A stretch of DNA of 64,000 nucleotides, taken from contig CBDICG010000002.1 of NCBI GenBank assembly GCA_965277275.1, positions 3,534,001-3,598,000 of the forward strand. The letters run 5' to 3'. Positions 16,631 to 25,718 of the stretch are shown here, piece after piece. The DNA is from HLUCCA09 sp965277275. GTDB taxonomy: Bacteria; Pseudomonadota; Alphaproteobacteria; Rhodobacterales; Rhodobacteraceae. Made by a program: the position numbers and the translations under genes. Position 1 is the first letter of the stretch. Every line of letters starts with the position of its first letter. The notes below the pieces were generated by a model. That model was given only the letters and a program-made list of their open reading frames with translations. It ran no database searches and had not been told where the DNA came from.

Positions 16631-16756
16631 TGGTTGACGTCATTCGCCATATCCTCGCCTTGCAGCGGTCCAGTGCTGCCTTGGCTGTGCCTTTTTTCGG
16701 CCCCGATAGCTCTTTAGCGTCGGTCGCGGGTCAAGAGAGCCACAGGAGGGTGGGCT

Positions 16757-17050
16757 GTGCCGGCGGATGCACGTTTCTTCGAGCGGATCAATCGAATCGA
16801 AAAGGGCTGTCAGTGGCAGCCGGACGGCGTCCTGAGCGCCCAGGAAATCGCACGCATGAAATCACGGTCGCACGCGCGCAAGAAGGGTGGGCAAAAGCTC
16901 TCCGTCCTGATCGCGATGACCGCTGCATACATCTACTTTCAGCCGGAAGTTCCGGAGCCGATCCTCGGGTTCTTCAGCGCACCAACGACCGAGGCAGCCA
17001 TCGCCTCACTCAACCAAATGAGCGTGTTCGCGGGCATCTCCGTGCCCTAG
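16757..17050 (+). CDS. Small single-helix membrane protein
   Basis: A 97-residue protein with a GTG start and a good AGGAGGG ribosome-binding site (16744-16750). The N-terminal half is basic and probably cytosolic (EIARMKSRSHARKK, about residues 30-43). One membrane helix follows (about 48-62) and then a short outer segment. No recognisable domain. It is in the same direction as and just ahead of sufC. Confidence 0.65.
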   Translation: MPADARFFERINRIEKGCQWQPDGVLSAQEIARMKSRSHARKKGGQKLSVLIAMTAAYIYFQPEVPEPILGFFSAPTTEAAIASLNQMSVFAGISVP

Positions 17051-17130
17051 CCACGCTCTTCCCACATCACGAACGGACCTGACCCGGGCAGCACCGCTGC
17101 ACCGGGCTCTTGGCATTGGAGGACACTTAC

Positions 17131-17886
17131 ATGCTCGAAATCACCAATCTGCACGTCAAGCTCGAGGAAGAGGACAAGCAGATCCTCAAAGGTGTCGACC
17201 TGAAGGTCGAAGCGGGCAAGGTCCATGCCATCATGGGGCCGAACGGGTCGGGCAAATCCACCCTGTCCTACGTTCTTTCGGGCCGCGACGGCTACGAGGT
17301 GACGGACGGCTCGGCGGCGCTCGAAGGCGAGGACCTGCTCGAGATGGAGCCTGAAGAGCGCGCGGCTGCGGGCCTGTTTCTGGCGTTCCAGTATCCCATC
17401 GAGATCCCGGGCGTTGGCAACATGACCTTCCTGCGCACAGCCGTGAACGCGCAGCGCAAGGCGCGTGGCGAAGAAGAGATGTCGGCTGCAGAATTCCTCA
17501 AGGAGATCCGCGCCAAGGCCAAGAAGCTCAGCATGGATCCTGAAATGTTGAAGCGCCCGGTCAATGTCGGCTTCTCGGGCGGTGAGAAAAAGCGCAACGA
17601 GATCCTGCAGATGGCGATGCTCGAGCCGAAGATGTGCATCCTCGACGAGACGGATAGCGGCCTCGACGTCGATGCGATGAAGCTCGTCTCCGAGGGCGTG
17701 AATGCATTGCGCGATGCGGGTCGCGGTTTCCTCGTGATCACGCACTATCAGCGCCTGCTCAATCACATCCAGCCGGACGTCGTGCACATCATGGCCGATG
17801 GCCGTATCGTGAAGACAGGCGGGCCGGAGCTGGCGCTCGAGGTCGAGAACAACGGCTATGCCGGCATCCTCGGGGAGGTCGCGTAA
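17131..17886 (+). CDS. sufC: Fe-S assembly ATPase SufC
   Basis: A 251-residue ABC-type ATPase of the SufBCD complex. The Walker A motif is GPNGSGKST (residues 36-44), the signature FSGGEKKR is near residue 152 and Walker B is MCILDETDSGLD near 171. As in other SufC proteins the Walker B carries the ETDSGLD sequence. The ATG at 17131 follows GGAGGA; a TTG upstream in frame is not used. The stop overlaps the sufD start by one base (TAATG), so expression of the two is coupled. Confidence 0.97.
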   Translation: MLEITNLHVKLEEEDKQILKGVDLKVEAGKVHAIMGPNGSGKSTLSYVLSGRDGYEVTDGSAALEGEDLLEMEPEERAAAGLFLAFQYPIEIPGVGNMTFLRTAVNAQRKARGEEEMSAAEFLKEIRAKAKKLSMDPEMLKRPVNVGFSGGEKKRNEILQMAMLEPKMCILDETDSGLDVDAMKLVSEGVNALRDAGRGFLVITHYQRLLNHIQPDVVHIMADGRIVKTGGPELALEVENNGYAGILGEVA

Positions 17887-19172
17887 TGGCGGTCCCTCAG
17901 ATCAAACTCGATGCGCTCGACGCGCGCCTTGCCGGGCTGACGCTGCCCGAGGGCGGCGGATGGGTGACGCAGGCGCGCGCGGCAGCGCAGGCGCGGCTTG
18001 GCGAAATGGGGCTGCCGCACCGGCGTGACGAGTACTGGAAGTACACCGATCCCGCGACGCTTGTTACGCCTGCGGTCCCTGAAGCGGCGCTCTTTGATCC
18101 AAAGGAGAAGCCGCTCTATGCCGAGGTGCCGCGCGTGCGGGTGGTCTTCGTCGACGGGGTACTCGACGCAGAGAAATCCGACGATCTGAGCGGCGCCGGG
18201 ATCGAGATCGAGCGCCTCAGCGAGGCCAGCAAGCAGGATCTGCATTGGGCGCGCGACATCTACGGCGTGCTCGAAACGCGCGGGCAGGATCCGGTGGCGC
18301 GGCCGCTCGCGGCGCTCAACACCGCTTATGCGACCGACGGCATCCTCGTCCGGGCGACGGGCAAGGCAGAGAAGGCCGTCAGCCTTGTCTACCTGCACGA
18401 AAACGAAACGTCCGACGCGATCCTGCACCACTGCATCAAGGTTGAAGAGGGCGCCGACGTCACGATCCTCGAAAAGGGTCCGGCAGCGGCGCGATTCAAC
18501 AAGGTGATGGAAGTGGATGTCGCCAAGGGCGGCGCGTTTCACCACGTCCGTGCCCAGGGTCGGGACCATGAGCGCCGCGCGATCACGCATATCTTCGCGC
18601 GCGTGGCGCAGGAGGCGACGTTCAAGTCCTTCACGCTGACGGTGAATGGCGTGCTCACGCGCAACGAGGCGATCATCGAGTTCACCGGCGACGATGCGGT
18701 TGCCCACGTCGCGGGCGCCTGCCTTGGCGACGGTGAGTTCCACCACGACGACACTGTCTTCGTCACCCACGATGCCGAGCGCTGCGAGAGCCGTCAGGTG
18801 TTCAAGAAGGTGCTGCGCAACGGCGCTGTTGGCGTCTTCCAGGGCAAGATCCTCGTCAAGCCCGGCGCACAGAAGACGGATGGCTACCAGATCAGCCAGT
18901 CGCTTCTGCTGGACGACGACAGCCAGTTCCTCGCCAAGCCGGAGCTTGAGATCTACGCCGATGACGTGATCTGCTCGCACGGCTCGACCTCCGGGGCCAT
19001 CGACGAGGAAGGTCTTTTCTACCTGCGCTCGCGCGGTATCCCCGAGGGGCCGGCCACGGATCTTCTGGTGCTGGCGTTCCTCGCCGAGGCGATCGACGAG
19101 ATTGAGGACGACGTGATTTCGGCCGACATCGTCGGCCGCCTCGAGCAGTGGCTGGAGCGCAGGAGGAGCTGA
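17886..19172 (+). CDS. sufD: Fe-S assembly protein SufD
   Basis: A 428-residue SufD protein, partner of SufB and SufC. The N-terminal helical region includes RRDEYWKYTDP (about residues 46-56). The C-terminal beta-helix contains the conserved HGSTSGAIDEEGLFYLRSRG region with its histidine near residue 364. That His-containing motif is needed for cluster assembly in E. coli SufD. The start codon overlaps the sufC stop. Two Yip1-type genes follow at short distance. Confidence 0.96.
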   Translation: MAVPQIKLDALDARLAGLTLPEGGGWVTQARAAAQARLGEMGLPHRRDEYWKYTDPATLVTPAVPEAALFDPKEKPLYAEVPRVRVVFVDGVLDAEKSDDLSGAGIEIERLSEASKQDLHWARDIYGVLETRGQDPVARPLAALNTAYATDGILVRATGKAEKAVSLVYLHENETSDAILHHCIKVEEGADVTILEKGPAAARFNKVMEVDVAKGGAFHHVRAQGRDHERRAITHIFARVAQEATFKSFTLTVNGVLTRNEAIIEFTGDDAVAHVAGACLGDGEFHHDDTVFVTHDAERCESRQVFKKVLRNGAVGVFQGKILVKPGAQKTDGYQISQSLLLDDDSQFLAKPELEIYADDVICSHGSTSGAIDEEGLFYLRSRGIPEGPATDLLVLAFLAEAIDEIEDDVISADIVGRLEQWLERRRS

Positions 19173-19179
19173 CGGCGCC

Positions 19180-19683
19180 ATGGCCATCACGACGGAGATC
19201 TTTCGCACCTACCGGGCGCCGCGCGAAGCGATGCGGCGCCTGCTCGCGGCTGGTCAGCGGGAGGATCGCGCGATCGCCTACCTGATGGGCGCCTGCGTGA
19301 TCATCTTCGTGGCGCAGTGGCCGCGCTTGCAGCGCGATGCGATGCTCAACCCCGAGGGGCCGCCGCTCGAAGCGCAGATCAGCGGTGCGCTCATGGGCTG
19401 GGTCTTCATCGCGCCGCTGATGTTCTACGGGATCGCTGCGCTTTCGCACATCGTCGCCAGGCTCCTTGGCGGGCGGGGGACGTGGTGGGGCGCGCGTATG
19501 GCGCTCTTCTGGACGCTTCTGGCGACGTCGCCGCTGATGCTGCTCAATGGGCTCATTGCCGGCTTCATCGGGCCAGGATTGCAACTCAACGTGACCGGCG
19601 CGGTGACAATCCTTGCGTTCTGCGCGATCTGGGTCATATCGCTCGTGGAGTCCGAACGCAGCCCGCCGATCCAGCGCGCCTGA
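19180..19683 (+). CDS. Yip1-domain membrane protein 1
   Basis: A 167-residue membrane protein with four hydrophobic helices and the layout of the Yip1 family. A cytosolic N-terminus with PREAMRRLL precedes a helix at about residue 33; helices at about 69-88, 105-125 and 135-157 follow. It begins eight bases after sufD and 20 bases before a second Yip1-type gene. Bacterial members have no assigned activity. The pair is embedded between sufD and sufS, so co-expression with Fe-S assembly is certain if the operon is one unit. Confidence 0.75.
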   Translation: MAITTEIFRTYRAPREAMRRLLAAGQREDRAIAYLMGACVIIFVAQWPRLQRDAMLNPEGPPLEAQISGALMGWVFIAPLMFYGIAALSHIVARLLGGRGTWWGARMALFWTLLATSPLMLLNGLIAGFIGPGLQLNVTGAVTILAFCAIWVISLVESERSPPIQRA

Positions 19684-19703
19684 CAGCCTAGCCCGGAGCC
19701 ACC

Positions 19704-20327
19704 ATGTCTGAGCAGACAGCGATGATACCGGATCTGATCCGGAACACTTTCTCTGACCCGCGCGGCGCAGCCACGCGGATCATCCGCATGGAGCTTCCCG
19801 CCAGCGTGCTGTGGGAGGCGCTGGCGCTCGTGGTCGTGCTGTCTGTCATCGCCGCGCAGGTCACGACGCTACTCTTTGCCCAACCCGGCGTTGCGCCCGG
19901 CGAACCCGGCACCGAGATGATCCCCGCCTTCCTGACGAACCCGCTGATCATGGGGATGATCCAGGGCGTGATACTCGTGTTCATGGTCTTCGCCGTGCAC
20001 TGGATCGGGCGCAGTTTCGGCGGTGTGGGCCGCTTCGAGGATGCGATCGCGCTCGTCGTTTGGCTGCAATTCCTGCTCGTGTGCCTTCAGGCGGTGCAGG
20101 TGCTGACCGGTATCCTGTCTCCGGCGCTGAGCGGCTTTGTCGGGCTGATCGGCGTTGTCCTGTTCTTCTGGCTGCTGACACAGTTCGTGCTGGTGCTGCA
20201 CGGCTTTCAATCGTCGGCGATGGTCTTTGTGATGATCGTCGTCTCCATGCTCGCACTCGCGTTCGCCCTGTCGATGGTGCTGACGATCCTCGGGGTCGTC
20301 GTCGTGGGAGAGGTGCCCAATGTATGA
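19704..20327 (+). CDS. Yip1-domain membrane protein 2
   Basis: A 207-residue membrane protein, also of Yip1 type. The N-terminus has the family's DPRGAATRIIRMELP segment (about residues 18-32), and about five helices follow. Its last eight bases overlap the sufS start, so it is translationally linked to sufS. Two adjacent Yip1 proteins suggest a hetero-oligomer. Confidence 0.78.
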   Translation: MSEQTAMIPDLIRNTFSDPRGAATRIIRMELPASVLWEALALVVVLSVIAAQVTTLLFAQPGVAPGEPGTEMIPAFLTNPLIMGMIQGVILVFMVFAVHWIGRSFGGVGRFEDAIALVVWLQFLLVCLQAVQVLTGILSPALSGFVGLIGVVLFFWLLTQFVLVLHGFQSSAMVFVMIVVSMLALAFALSMVLTILGVVVVGEVPNV

Positions 20328-21540
20328 CGTAAACGAGGTCCGCAAGGACTTCCCGATCCTCGCGCGCGATGTGAACGGCAAGCCGTTGACCTACCTCGAC
20401 AACGGCGCGTCCGCGCAAAAGCCACAGGCCGTGATCGACGCGATCACGCGCGCCTATGCGGAGGAGTATTCGAACGTCCACCGCGGGCTGCACACGCTCT
20501 CCAACATCGCCACCGAGAACTACGAGGCGGTGCGTGGCAAGATCGCCCGGTTCCTCGGGGCGCAGGACGAGAACGAGGTCGTGTTCACCTCCGGCACGAC
20601 CGAGGGGATCAACCTTGTCGCCTATGGCTGGGCTATGCCGCGCATGGAAGCCGGTGACGAGATCATCCTGTCGGTGATGGAGCACCACGCCAACATCGTG
20701 CCGTGGCACTTCCTGCGCGAGCGGCAAGGCGTCGTGCTGCGCTGGATCGAGCCGGAGCTCGACGGCGCGCTGGACCCCGAAAAGGTCATCGCGGCGATCG
20801 GCCCACGCACGAAGCTCATCGCGGTGACGCATATGTCGAACGTGCTGGGAACGGTGGTGGACGTGAAGACCATCGCCCGCGCCGCGCGCGAGCAAGGGGT
20901 GGCGACGCTCGTCGATGGCAGCCAATCCGCGGTGCACATGCCCGTCGACGTGGCGGATATCGGGGCGGATTTCTACGCGATCACGGGCCACAAGCTCTAT
21001 GGCCCTTCCGGCTCCGGCGCGATCCATATCCGGCCCGAACGCATGGCCGAGATGCGCCCCTTTATCGGCGGCGGCGACATGATCCGCGAAGTGCACCGCG
21101 ATGAGGTGATCTACAACGACCCGCCGATGAAGTTCGAGGCGGGCACGCCCGGCATCGTCCAGCAGATCGGCCTCGGCGCCGCGCTCGACTACATGATGGG
21201 GCTGGGGATGGAGAACATCGCAGCGCACGAGGCGGGCTTGCGCGACTACGCCCACACCAGGCTGCACGGGCTCAACTGGCTCACCGTTCAGGGCAACGCG
21301 CCGGACAAGGGGGCGATCTTTTCGTTTACGATGAGCGGATCGGCCCATCCGCACGATCTCTCGACCGTCCTCGACAAGCGCGGCGTTGCTGTCCGGGCAG
21401 GGCAGCATTGCACCGGCCCGCTGATGGACCATCTCGGCCTCGCCGGGACGTGCCGCGCTTCCTTTGGCCTCTACAACACGCAAGATGAAGTCGACACGCT
21501 CGTCGACGCGCTGGAGCTTTGCCACGACCTTCTCGGATAG
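20320..21540 (+). CDS. sufS: Cysteine desulfurase SufS
   Basis: A 406-residue group II cysteine desulfurase. The PLP lysine is Lys225 (ITGHKLYGPSG) and the catalytic cysteine is Cys364 (RAGQHCTGPLM). SufS supplies persulfide sulfur to SufB, normally via SufE or SufU; neither carrier gene is in the window. This is the second desulfurase of the operon, the first being the IscS-like enzyme at 12.6 kb. The ATG lies inside the end of the preceding Yip1 gene. The operon probably ends here, since the next gene is on the other strand. Confidence 0.96.
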   Translation: MYDVNEVRKDFPILARDVNGKPLTYLDNGASAQKPQAVIDAITRAYAEEYSNVHRGLHTLSNIATENYEAVRGKIARFLGAQDENEVVFTSGTTEGINLVAYGWAMPRMEAGDEIILSVMEHHANIVPWHFLRERQGVVLRWIEPELDGALDPEKVIAAIGPRTKLIAVTHMSNVLGTVVDVKTIARAAREQGVATLVDGSQSAVHMPVDVADIGADFYAITGHKLYGPSGSGAIHIRPERMAEMRPFIGGGDMIREVHRDEVIYNDPPMKFEAGTPGIVQQIGLGAALDYMMGLGMENIAAHEAGLRDYAHTRLHGLNWLTVQGNAPDKGAIFSFTMSGSAHPHDLSTVLDKRGVAVRAGQHCTGPLMDHLGLAGTCRASFGLYNTQDEVDTLVDALELCHDLLG

Positions 21541-21681
21541 CATCGCTGCCCACCCCCTCAGGGCTGGCATGTCCAGCAGCCCCGGTGCGGGCTTGCGAAA
21601 GGCCCCGGCTGGATCATCCCAAGGTTCTATCGGTGCAAGCACTGGCAGCGTGCATCCGGCGGCAAGCCCGTGGGGTGGCGC

Positions 21682-22101
21682 CTAGGCCGCCTCGCCCGTG
21701 GTGATCATCCAGCGCGTGCCAAAGCGATCCTTCACGGTGCCGAAGGCCGGTGCCCAGAAGGTCGGGCCGTACGGCATGCCGACCTCGCCGCCCTGGGCCA
21801 GTCGATCGTACGCGCTGCGCCCGGCATCCACGCTCGACAACTCCATCATGATCGACGTTCCGTCCATCCTACTGCTGTCGCCTTCAAGCGTGTCGGACGC
21901 CATCAATTGCCCCCCGTCAGGCCAGGCCAGAGAGCCGTGCATGATCCAATCCGCCTTCTCCGGCGGGACCTCGAGGTCCTCGCTTGGCGGCAGCTCGGCA
22001 TAAGTCATCAACATTTCGATCTTGGCGCCGAAGATGTCCGCGTAATGCTCCAGCGCCGCGCGGCAGGTTCCATCGAAAAAGAGATAGGGTTTGGGGTGCA
22101 T
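21682..22101 (-). CDS. VOC-superfamily protein (PhnB-like)
   Basis: A 139-residue glyoxalase/VOC-fold protein of the PhnB/YjdN type: MHPKPYLFFDGTCRAALEHY at the start, FGAKI, the WIMHGSL segment and the final WAPAFGTVKDRFGTRWMI. Members are paired beta-alpha-beta-beta-beta modules that may bind metal, but the substrate is unknown. The ATG at 22101 is chosen because GGGAGGA precedes it; a 52-codon upstream extension is noise. It is convergent with sufS and divergent from ychF. Confidence 0.82.
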   Translation of the reverse strand: MHPKPYLFFDGTCRAALEHYADIFGAKIEMLMTYAELPPSEDLEVPPEKADWIMHGSLAWPDGGQLMASDTLEGDSSRMDGTSIMMELSSVDAGRSAYDRLAQGGEVGMPYGPTFWAPAFGTVKDRFGTRWMITTGEAA

Positions 22102-22310
22102 AGCCGGTCCTCCCTGCGTCTGATCCCACGCCAGAATGCCATTTTTGCGCACTCCTGTCTCGGATGAAGGAGAATTCGGCGGCCCAATGCCGGGGATCAT
22201 GCGCTCTGGGCGCTGCGCAATGTCAATTGTGACCGCGACGTCCGCAGCCGCTTGCATCGCGGTCTTGCGCGCGATACGCGACCCCGCGCAGTCGCCGAAA
22301 GGACAGCAGA

Positions 22311-23408
22311 ATGGGCTTTAAAACCGGGATCGTGGGGCTGCCGAACGTTGGCAAGTCGACGCTGTTCAATGCGCTGACGCGTACCGCCGCGGCACAGGCG
22401 GCGAACTTTCCGTTTTGCACCATCGAGCCGAACGTTGGCGATGTCGCCGTGCCCGATGCGCGCCTGCACAAGCTCGCGGGCCTTGCCAGCTCGGCGCGGA
22501 CCATCCCGGCGCGTCTGACATTCGTTGACATCGCGGGCCTTGTGAAAGGCGCCTCGCGCGGAGAGGGGCTGGGCAACCAGTTCCTCGCCAACATTCGCGA
22601 GGTCGACGCGATCGCCCATGTGCTGCGGTGTTTCGAGGATGATGATGTCACCCATGTCGACGGGCGCGTGAACCCGGTCGAGGATGCGCAAACGATCGAG
22701 ACGGAGCTGATGCTCGCGGATCTGGAGTCGATCGAGAAGCGCCTGCAGGGCCTCAGCCGCAAGGTGCGCGGCGGAGACAAGGAGGCCGTGACGCAGGAGC
22801 GGCTCCTGAAGGCCGCCGCGGCGCTCTTGGAAGAGGGCAAGCCAGCCCGCGCCCTCGAAGTCGATGCAGAGGACGAAAAAGCCTGGCGAATGCTCCAGCT
22901 CCTGACGTCCAAACCCGTGCTCTACGTCTGCAACGTCTCTGAGGATGAGGCGTCGGAGGGCAATGCGCTGAGCGCTGCCGTAGCGGAAATGGCGGCGTCC
23001 CAGGGCGCTGGCTCCGTGGTGATCTCGGCGAAGATCGAAGAGGAGATCGCGCAGCTCGACGACGAGGAAGCGCTGGCCTTTCTTGAGGAGCTTGGTCTTG
23101 CCGAGGCCGGTCTCGACCGGCTGATCCGTGCTGGCTACGAGCTTTTGGGGCTCGAGACCTACTTCACCGTCGGCCCGAAAGAGGCCCGGGCCTGGACAAT
23201 TCCGACGGGCACGCTCGCGCCGCGCGCCGCCGGGGTCATCCATGGTGATTTCGAGCGGGGCTTCATCCGCGCCGAAACGATCTCCTACGACGACTATGTT
23301 TCCTACGGCAGCGAGCAATCCGCCAAGGAGGCCGGCAAGATGCGGGTCGAGGGCAAGACTTACGAGGTCAAGGACGGAGACGTTCTGCACTTCCTGCATA
23401 GCGGTTGA
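22311..23408 (+). CDS. ychF: Redox-regulated ATPase YchF
   Basis: A 365-residue Obg-family P-loop protein. The G1 motif is GLPNVGKST (residues 8-16), followed by NFPFCTIEPNVG and DIAGLVKGAS, and a C-terminal TGS domain (about 280-364). YchF binds and hydrolyses ATP rather than GTP and associates with ribosomes and the proteasome-like machinery; it is involved in stress response. The GC-rich region just upstream carries AAAGGA as ribosome-binding site. Confidence 0.95.
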   Translation: MGFKTGIVGLPNVGKSTLFNALTRTAAAQAANFPFCTIEPNVGDVAVPDARLHKLAGLASSARTIPARLTFVDIAGLVKGASRGEGLGNQFLANIREVDAIAHVLRCFEDDDVTHVDGRVNPVEDAQTIETELMLADLESIEKRLQGLSRKVRGGDKEAVTQERLLKAAAALLEEGKPARALEVDAEDEKAWRMLQLLTSKPVLYVCNVSEDEASEGNALSAAVAEMAASQGAGSVVISAKIEEEIAQLDDEEALAFLEELGLAEAGLDRLIRAGYELLGLETYFTVGPKEARAWTIPTGTLAPRAAGVIHGDFERGFIRAETISYDDYVSYGSEQSAKEAGKMRVEGKTYEVKDGDVLHFLHSG

Positions 23409-23494
23409 ACCCAGCCGGTGTGAACGTTTCGGCAACCCGAGGCTGATACGCCCCGCGTGGCACGGAGAATCCGTGCGCGGCATCGGGAGCCAGT

Positions 23495-24664
23495 ATGGGC
23501 GGGGCATTCACTATCTTGCGGGCGTCGGTTTGGGGCTGGTTTGTCACGTTGCTTTTGCTCTGCACCCTGGTGCCCCGGCCCCTTTCCGCGGCACCGGAGG
23601 CTGCCTTTGTCATGGACGCGCGCACGGGCGAGGTACTTCTGGCTCAAAACGCCGATACGCCCCTGCATCCCGCATCCCTGACCAAGATGATGACACTCTA
23701 TGTCGCCTTCGCCGCGCTGGAGGCCGGAGAGGTTTTTTGGGACGCGCCCGTGCGCATTTCCGAGGCCGCAGCCTCCGTCGGCGGGTCGTCGATGAGCTTG
23801 CAACCCGGCCAGCAGGTGGCTTTGGGGGATCTGGTGCGGGCGACGGCTGTGAAATCGGCCAACGATGCCGCCTTTGCCCTGGCCGAAGCGGTCGCTGGGG
23901 GGCACCCCGCCTTCGTCAACCGCATGAATGCAACGGCCACCGCGATGGGACTGCGCGGGACGACATTTCGCAATTCCCACGGGTTGACGGCGGAGGGGCA
24001 TCTCTCCACCGCGCGAGACATGTCCGTTCTGGGATGGCGACTCCTGTGGGATTTTCCGAGCCATGCGGGCCTCTATGCCACGATCAGCGCAGACATCGCG
24101 GCACGGCGTGTTGCCCACACCAACCGCCGGTTTCTGAACGCGTATTCCGGCGCCAACGGGATCAAGACGGGTTACACACGGGCCGCTGGCTTCACCCTTA
24201 CGGCAAGCGCGACGCGCGGACGCAAACACCTGATCGCAACCGTCTTCGGGGCGCCATCCTCCGAGGCGCGGGCCGCGCGCACCTCCCGCCTGATGGATTG
24301 GGGCTTCGCCCGCATCGCCGAGGACGTAAGCCCGCGCCCGCCTCCGCCGCTCGTGGCGCCTGACCCCGGCTTGGGCGAGGAGAGGGCGCCACCGCTCCTC
24401 ATGGCCGCAGCGCCCTTGGCGACTGCAAGAAGCGCGCAGCCGCTTCGCGCTGGGGTCGGGGCGTCTGGCATGGGTTCGGGCGCCAGTGCGTTTGCCTCAG
24501 CCGCTGTGCCACTCATGCGCCCAAACGAGCAAGTTGCACAGCGCGGGGGGCTTGGTGGAATGGCGCTCTCTGCGCTGACGGTTCAGTCGCCGGTAAAGGG
24601 CGCCGCAGATCCGCATGGCGCTGGTGTCCCGCCACCGGCCATGCTGCTGGACGACCAGTTCTGA
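23495..24664 (+). CDS. D-alanyl-D-alanine carboxypeptidase (penicillin-binding protein)
   Basis: A 389-residue S11-family serine peptidase that trims the terminal D-Ala of peptidoglycan pentapeptides in the periplasm. The signal peptide ends near residue 32. All three active-site motifs are present: SLTK (Ser61, Lys64), SAN (121-123) and KTG (224-226). The catalytic domain ends near residue 275. The C-terminal ~110 residues are low in complexity, Pro/Ala-rich and not the usual PBP5 beta domain. A GCACGGA-GAA-TCCGTGC hairpin at 23460-23476 sits just upstream of the start. Confidence 0.9.
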   Translation: MGGAFTILRASVWGWFVTLLLLCTLVPRPLSAAPEAAFVMDARTGEVLLAQNADTPLHPASLTKMMTLYVAFAALEAGEVFWDAPVRISEAAASVGGSSMSLQPGQQVALGDLVRATAVKSANDAAFALAEAVAGGHPAFVNRMNATATAMGLRGTTFRNSHGLTAEGHLSTARDMSVLGWRLLWDFPSHAGLYATISADIAARRVAHTNRRFLNAYSGANGIKTGYTRAAGFTLTASATRGRKHLIATVFGAPSSEARAARTSRLMDWGFARIAEDVSPRPPPPLVAPDPGLGEERAPPLLMAAAPLATARSAQPLRAGVGASGMGSGASAFASAAVPLMRPNEQVAQRGGLGGMALSALTVQSPVKGAADPHGAGVPPPAMLLDDQF

Positions 24665-24722
24665 TAGGCGATGGGCAACGTCGGACGCTGGATCGCCACC
24701 CATGATGAACGGGCAGATGGAG

Positions 24723-25547
24723 CTAGCGCGGCGCTGCGCCGAGCGCGGCCGACAATTGGGCGGCAGCCCGGGCAACCTCTGTCCCGAGTCGCGCAACGGC
24801 ATCGGGCGTGACGCGCGAAACCGGGCCCGACACCGACAGCCCCGCGACTGCCTGATCCGATGCATCGAAGACGGGCGCCGCAACGCACCGCATGCCAGGG
24901 CTCTTTTCTTCGTTGTCGACAGCGTATCCACGTGCCCGGATGCGCTCCAGATCCTCCGTCAGCCCGTCGCGCGACGTGATCGTGTGTGCGGTGAACCGCA
25001 CGAGCTCGGCGCGCCCGAGGTAGGCAGCGCATCGCGGGGCATCGAACCACGCCAGAAGCGCCTTGCCGATACCGGAGGCGTGGAGCGGCGAGACACTGCC
25101 CGGCGGAAAGAACGCCCGCAAGGTCTCATCCGTCTCGACCTGGCTGACGAACATCACGTCATCACCGCGTGCGACCCCAAGATTTGCCGTCTCGCCGGTT
25201 TCAGTGCGTAGCTCCCGCATGGGGGCCTGCGCGCGTTCCACGATGGAGGTCCGGCGCAGGAACGACGAGCCGATCAGGAAAGCCCCAGGCCCCACGGCCC
25301 AGGTTTGATCGTGCGTGTCGAGTTCCACGATGTTGCGCGTCTCGAGCGTCACGAGCACGCGATACACCGTTGCCGGTGACTGCGCGAGGCTCGACGCCAG
25401 TTCCGACAGCGTCGCCGCGCCGAGATCGGCCAACGCCTCAAGGATTGCCATGGCCCGGTCGAGCGACTGAATAGTGTTCTGTTCCGTCCGGTCGGAGAAG
25501 GCGCGCGGGCGTCCCCTGGGGCGTTTTTCCGGGATTTGCTTCGACAT
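24723..25547 (-). CDS. bhcR: IclR-family regulator of the beta-hydroxyaspartate cycle
   Basis: A 274-residue IclR-type regulator. It has an Arg-rich N-terminus (EKRPRGRPRAF), a winged HTH domain (about residues 27-90, with TLSELASSLAQSPATVYRVL) and a ligand-binding domain from about residue 105. The gene is divergent from bhcABCD, the place of bhcR in Paracoccus, where BhcR is reported to sense glyoxylate. The start at 25547 is inferred: an in-frame ATG 17 codons upstream adds an unlikely Cys/Phe-rich segment. The assignment rests on family and context. Confidence 0.87.
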   Translation of the reverse strand: MSKQIPEKRPRGRPRAFSDRTEQNTIQSLDRAMAILEALADLGAATLSELASSLAQSPATVYRVLVTLETRNIVELDTHDQTWAVGPGAFLIGSSFLRRTSIVERAQAPMRELRTETGETANLGVARGDDVMFVSQVETDETLRAFFPPGSVSPLHASGIGKALLAWFDAPRCAAYLGRAELVRFTAHTITSRDGLTEDLERIRARGYAVDNEEKSPGMRCVAAPVFDASDQAVAGLSVSGPVSRVTPDAVARLGTEVARAAAQLSAALGAAPR

Positions 25548-25718
25548 TTTTTCAGTTTCGCACCTGCAGAAACATCTGGTGAAAAACCTTAACTCCATGA
25601 TCTATCGAAAGGAAAGCCATATTTTCACCTCGTGGAAAAGTAATTCAAAAAAATTGTGCCGCTGCGCTGATTTGTACTATGTCCCTCCCATCCGCACCGA
25701 GAAAGCGAGAGTGATCCA
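25548..25718 (+). promoter_or_regulatory. bhcR/bhcA divergent control region
   Basis: This 171-base AT-rich spacer stands out from its GC-rich surroundings. GGTGAAAA (25579-25586) and its exact inverse TTTTCACC (25622-25629) flank about 35 bases. Immediately next is a near-palindrome, TTTTCACCTCGTGGAAAA (25622-25639). These are plausible IclR-type operator sites for BhcR. A -10-like TACTAT lies at 25675-25680, about 40 bases before bhcA, with a poor -35 near 25652. Promoter position is weakly supported. Confidence 0.5.
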
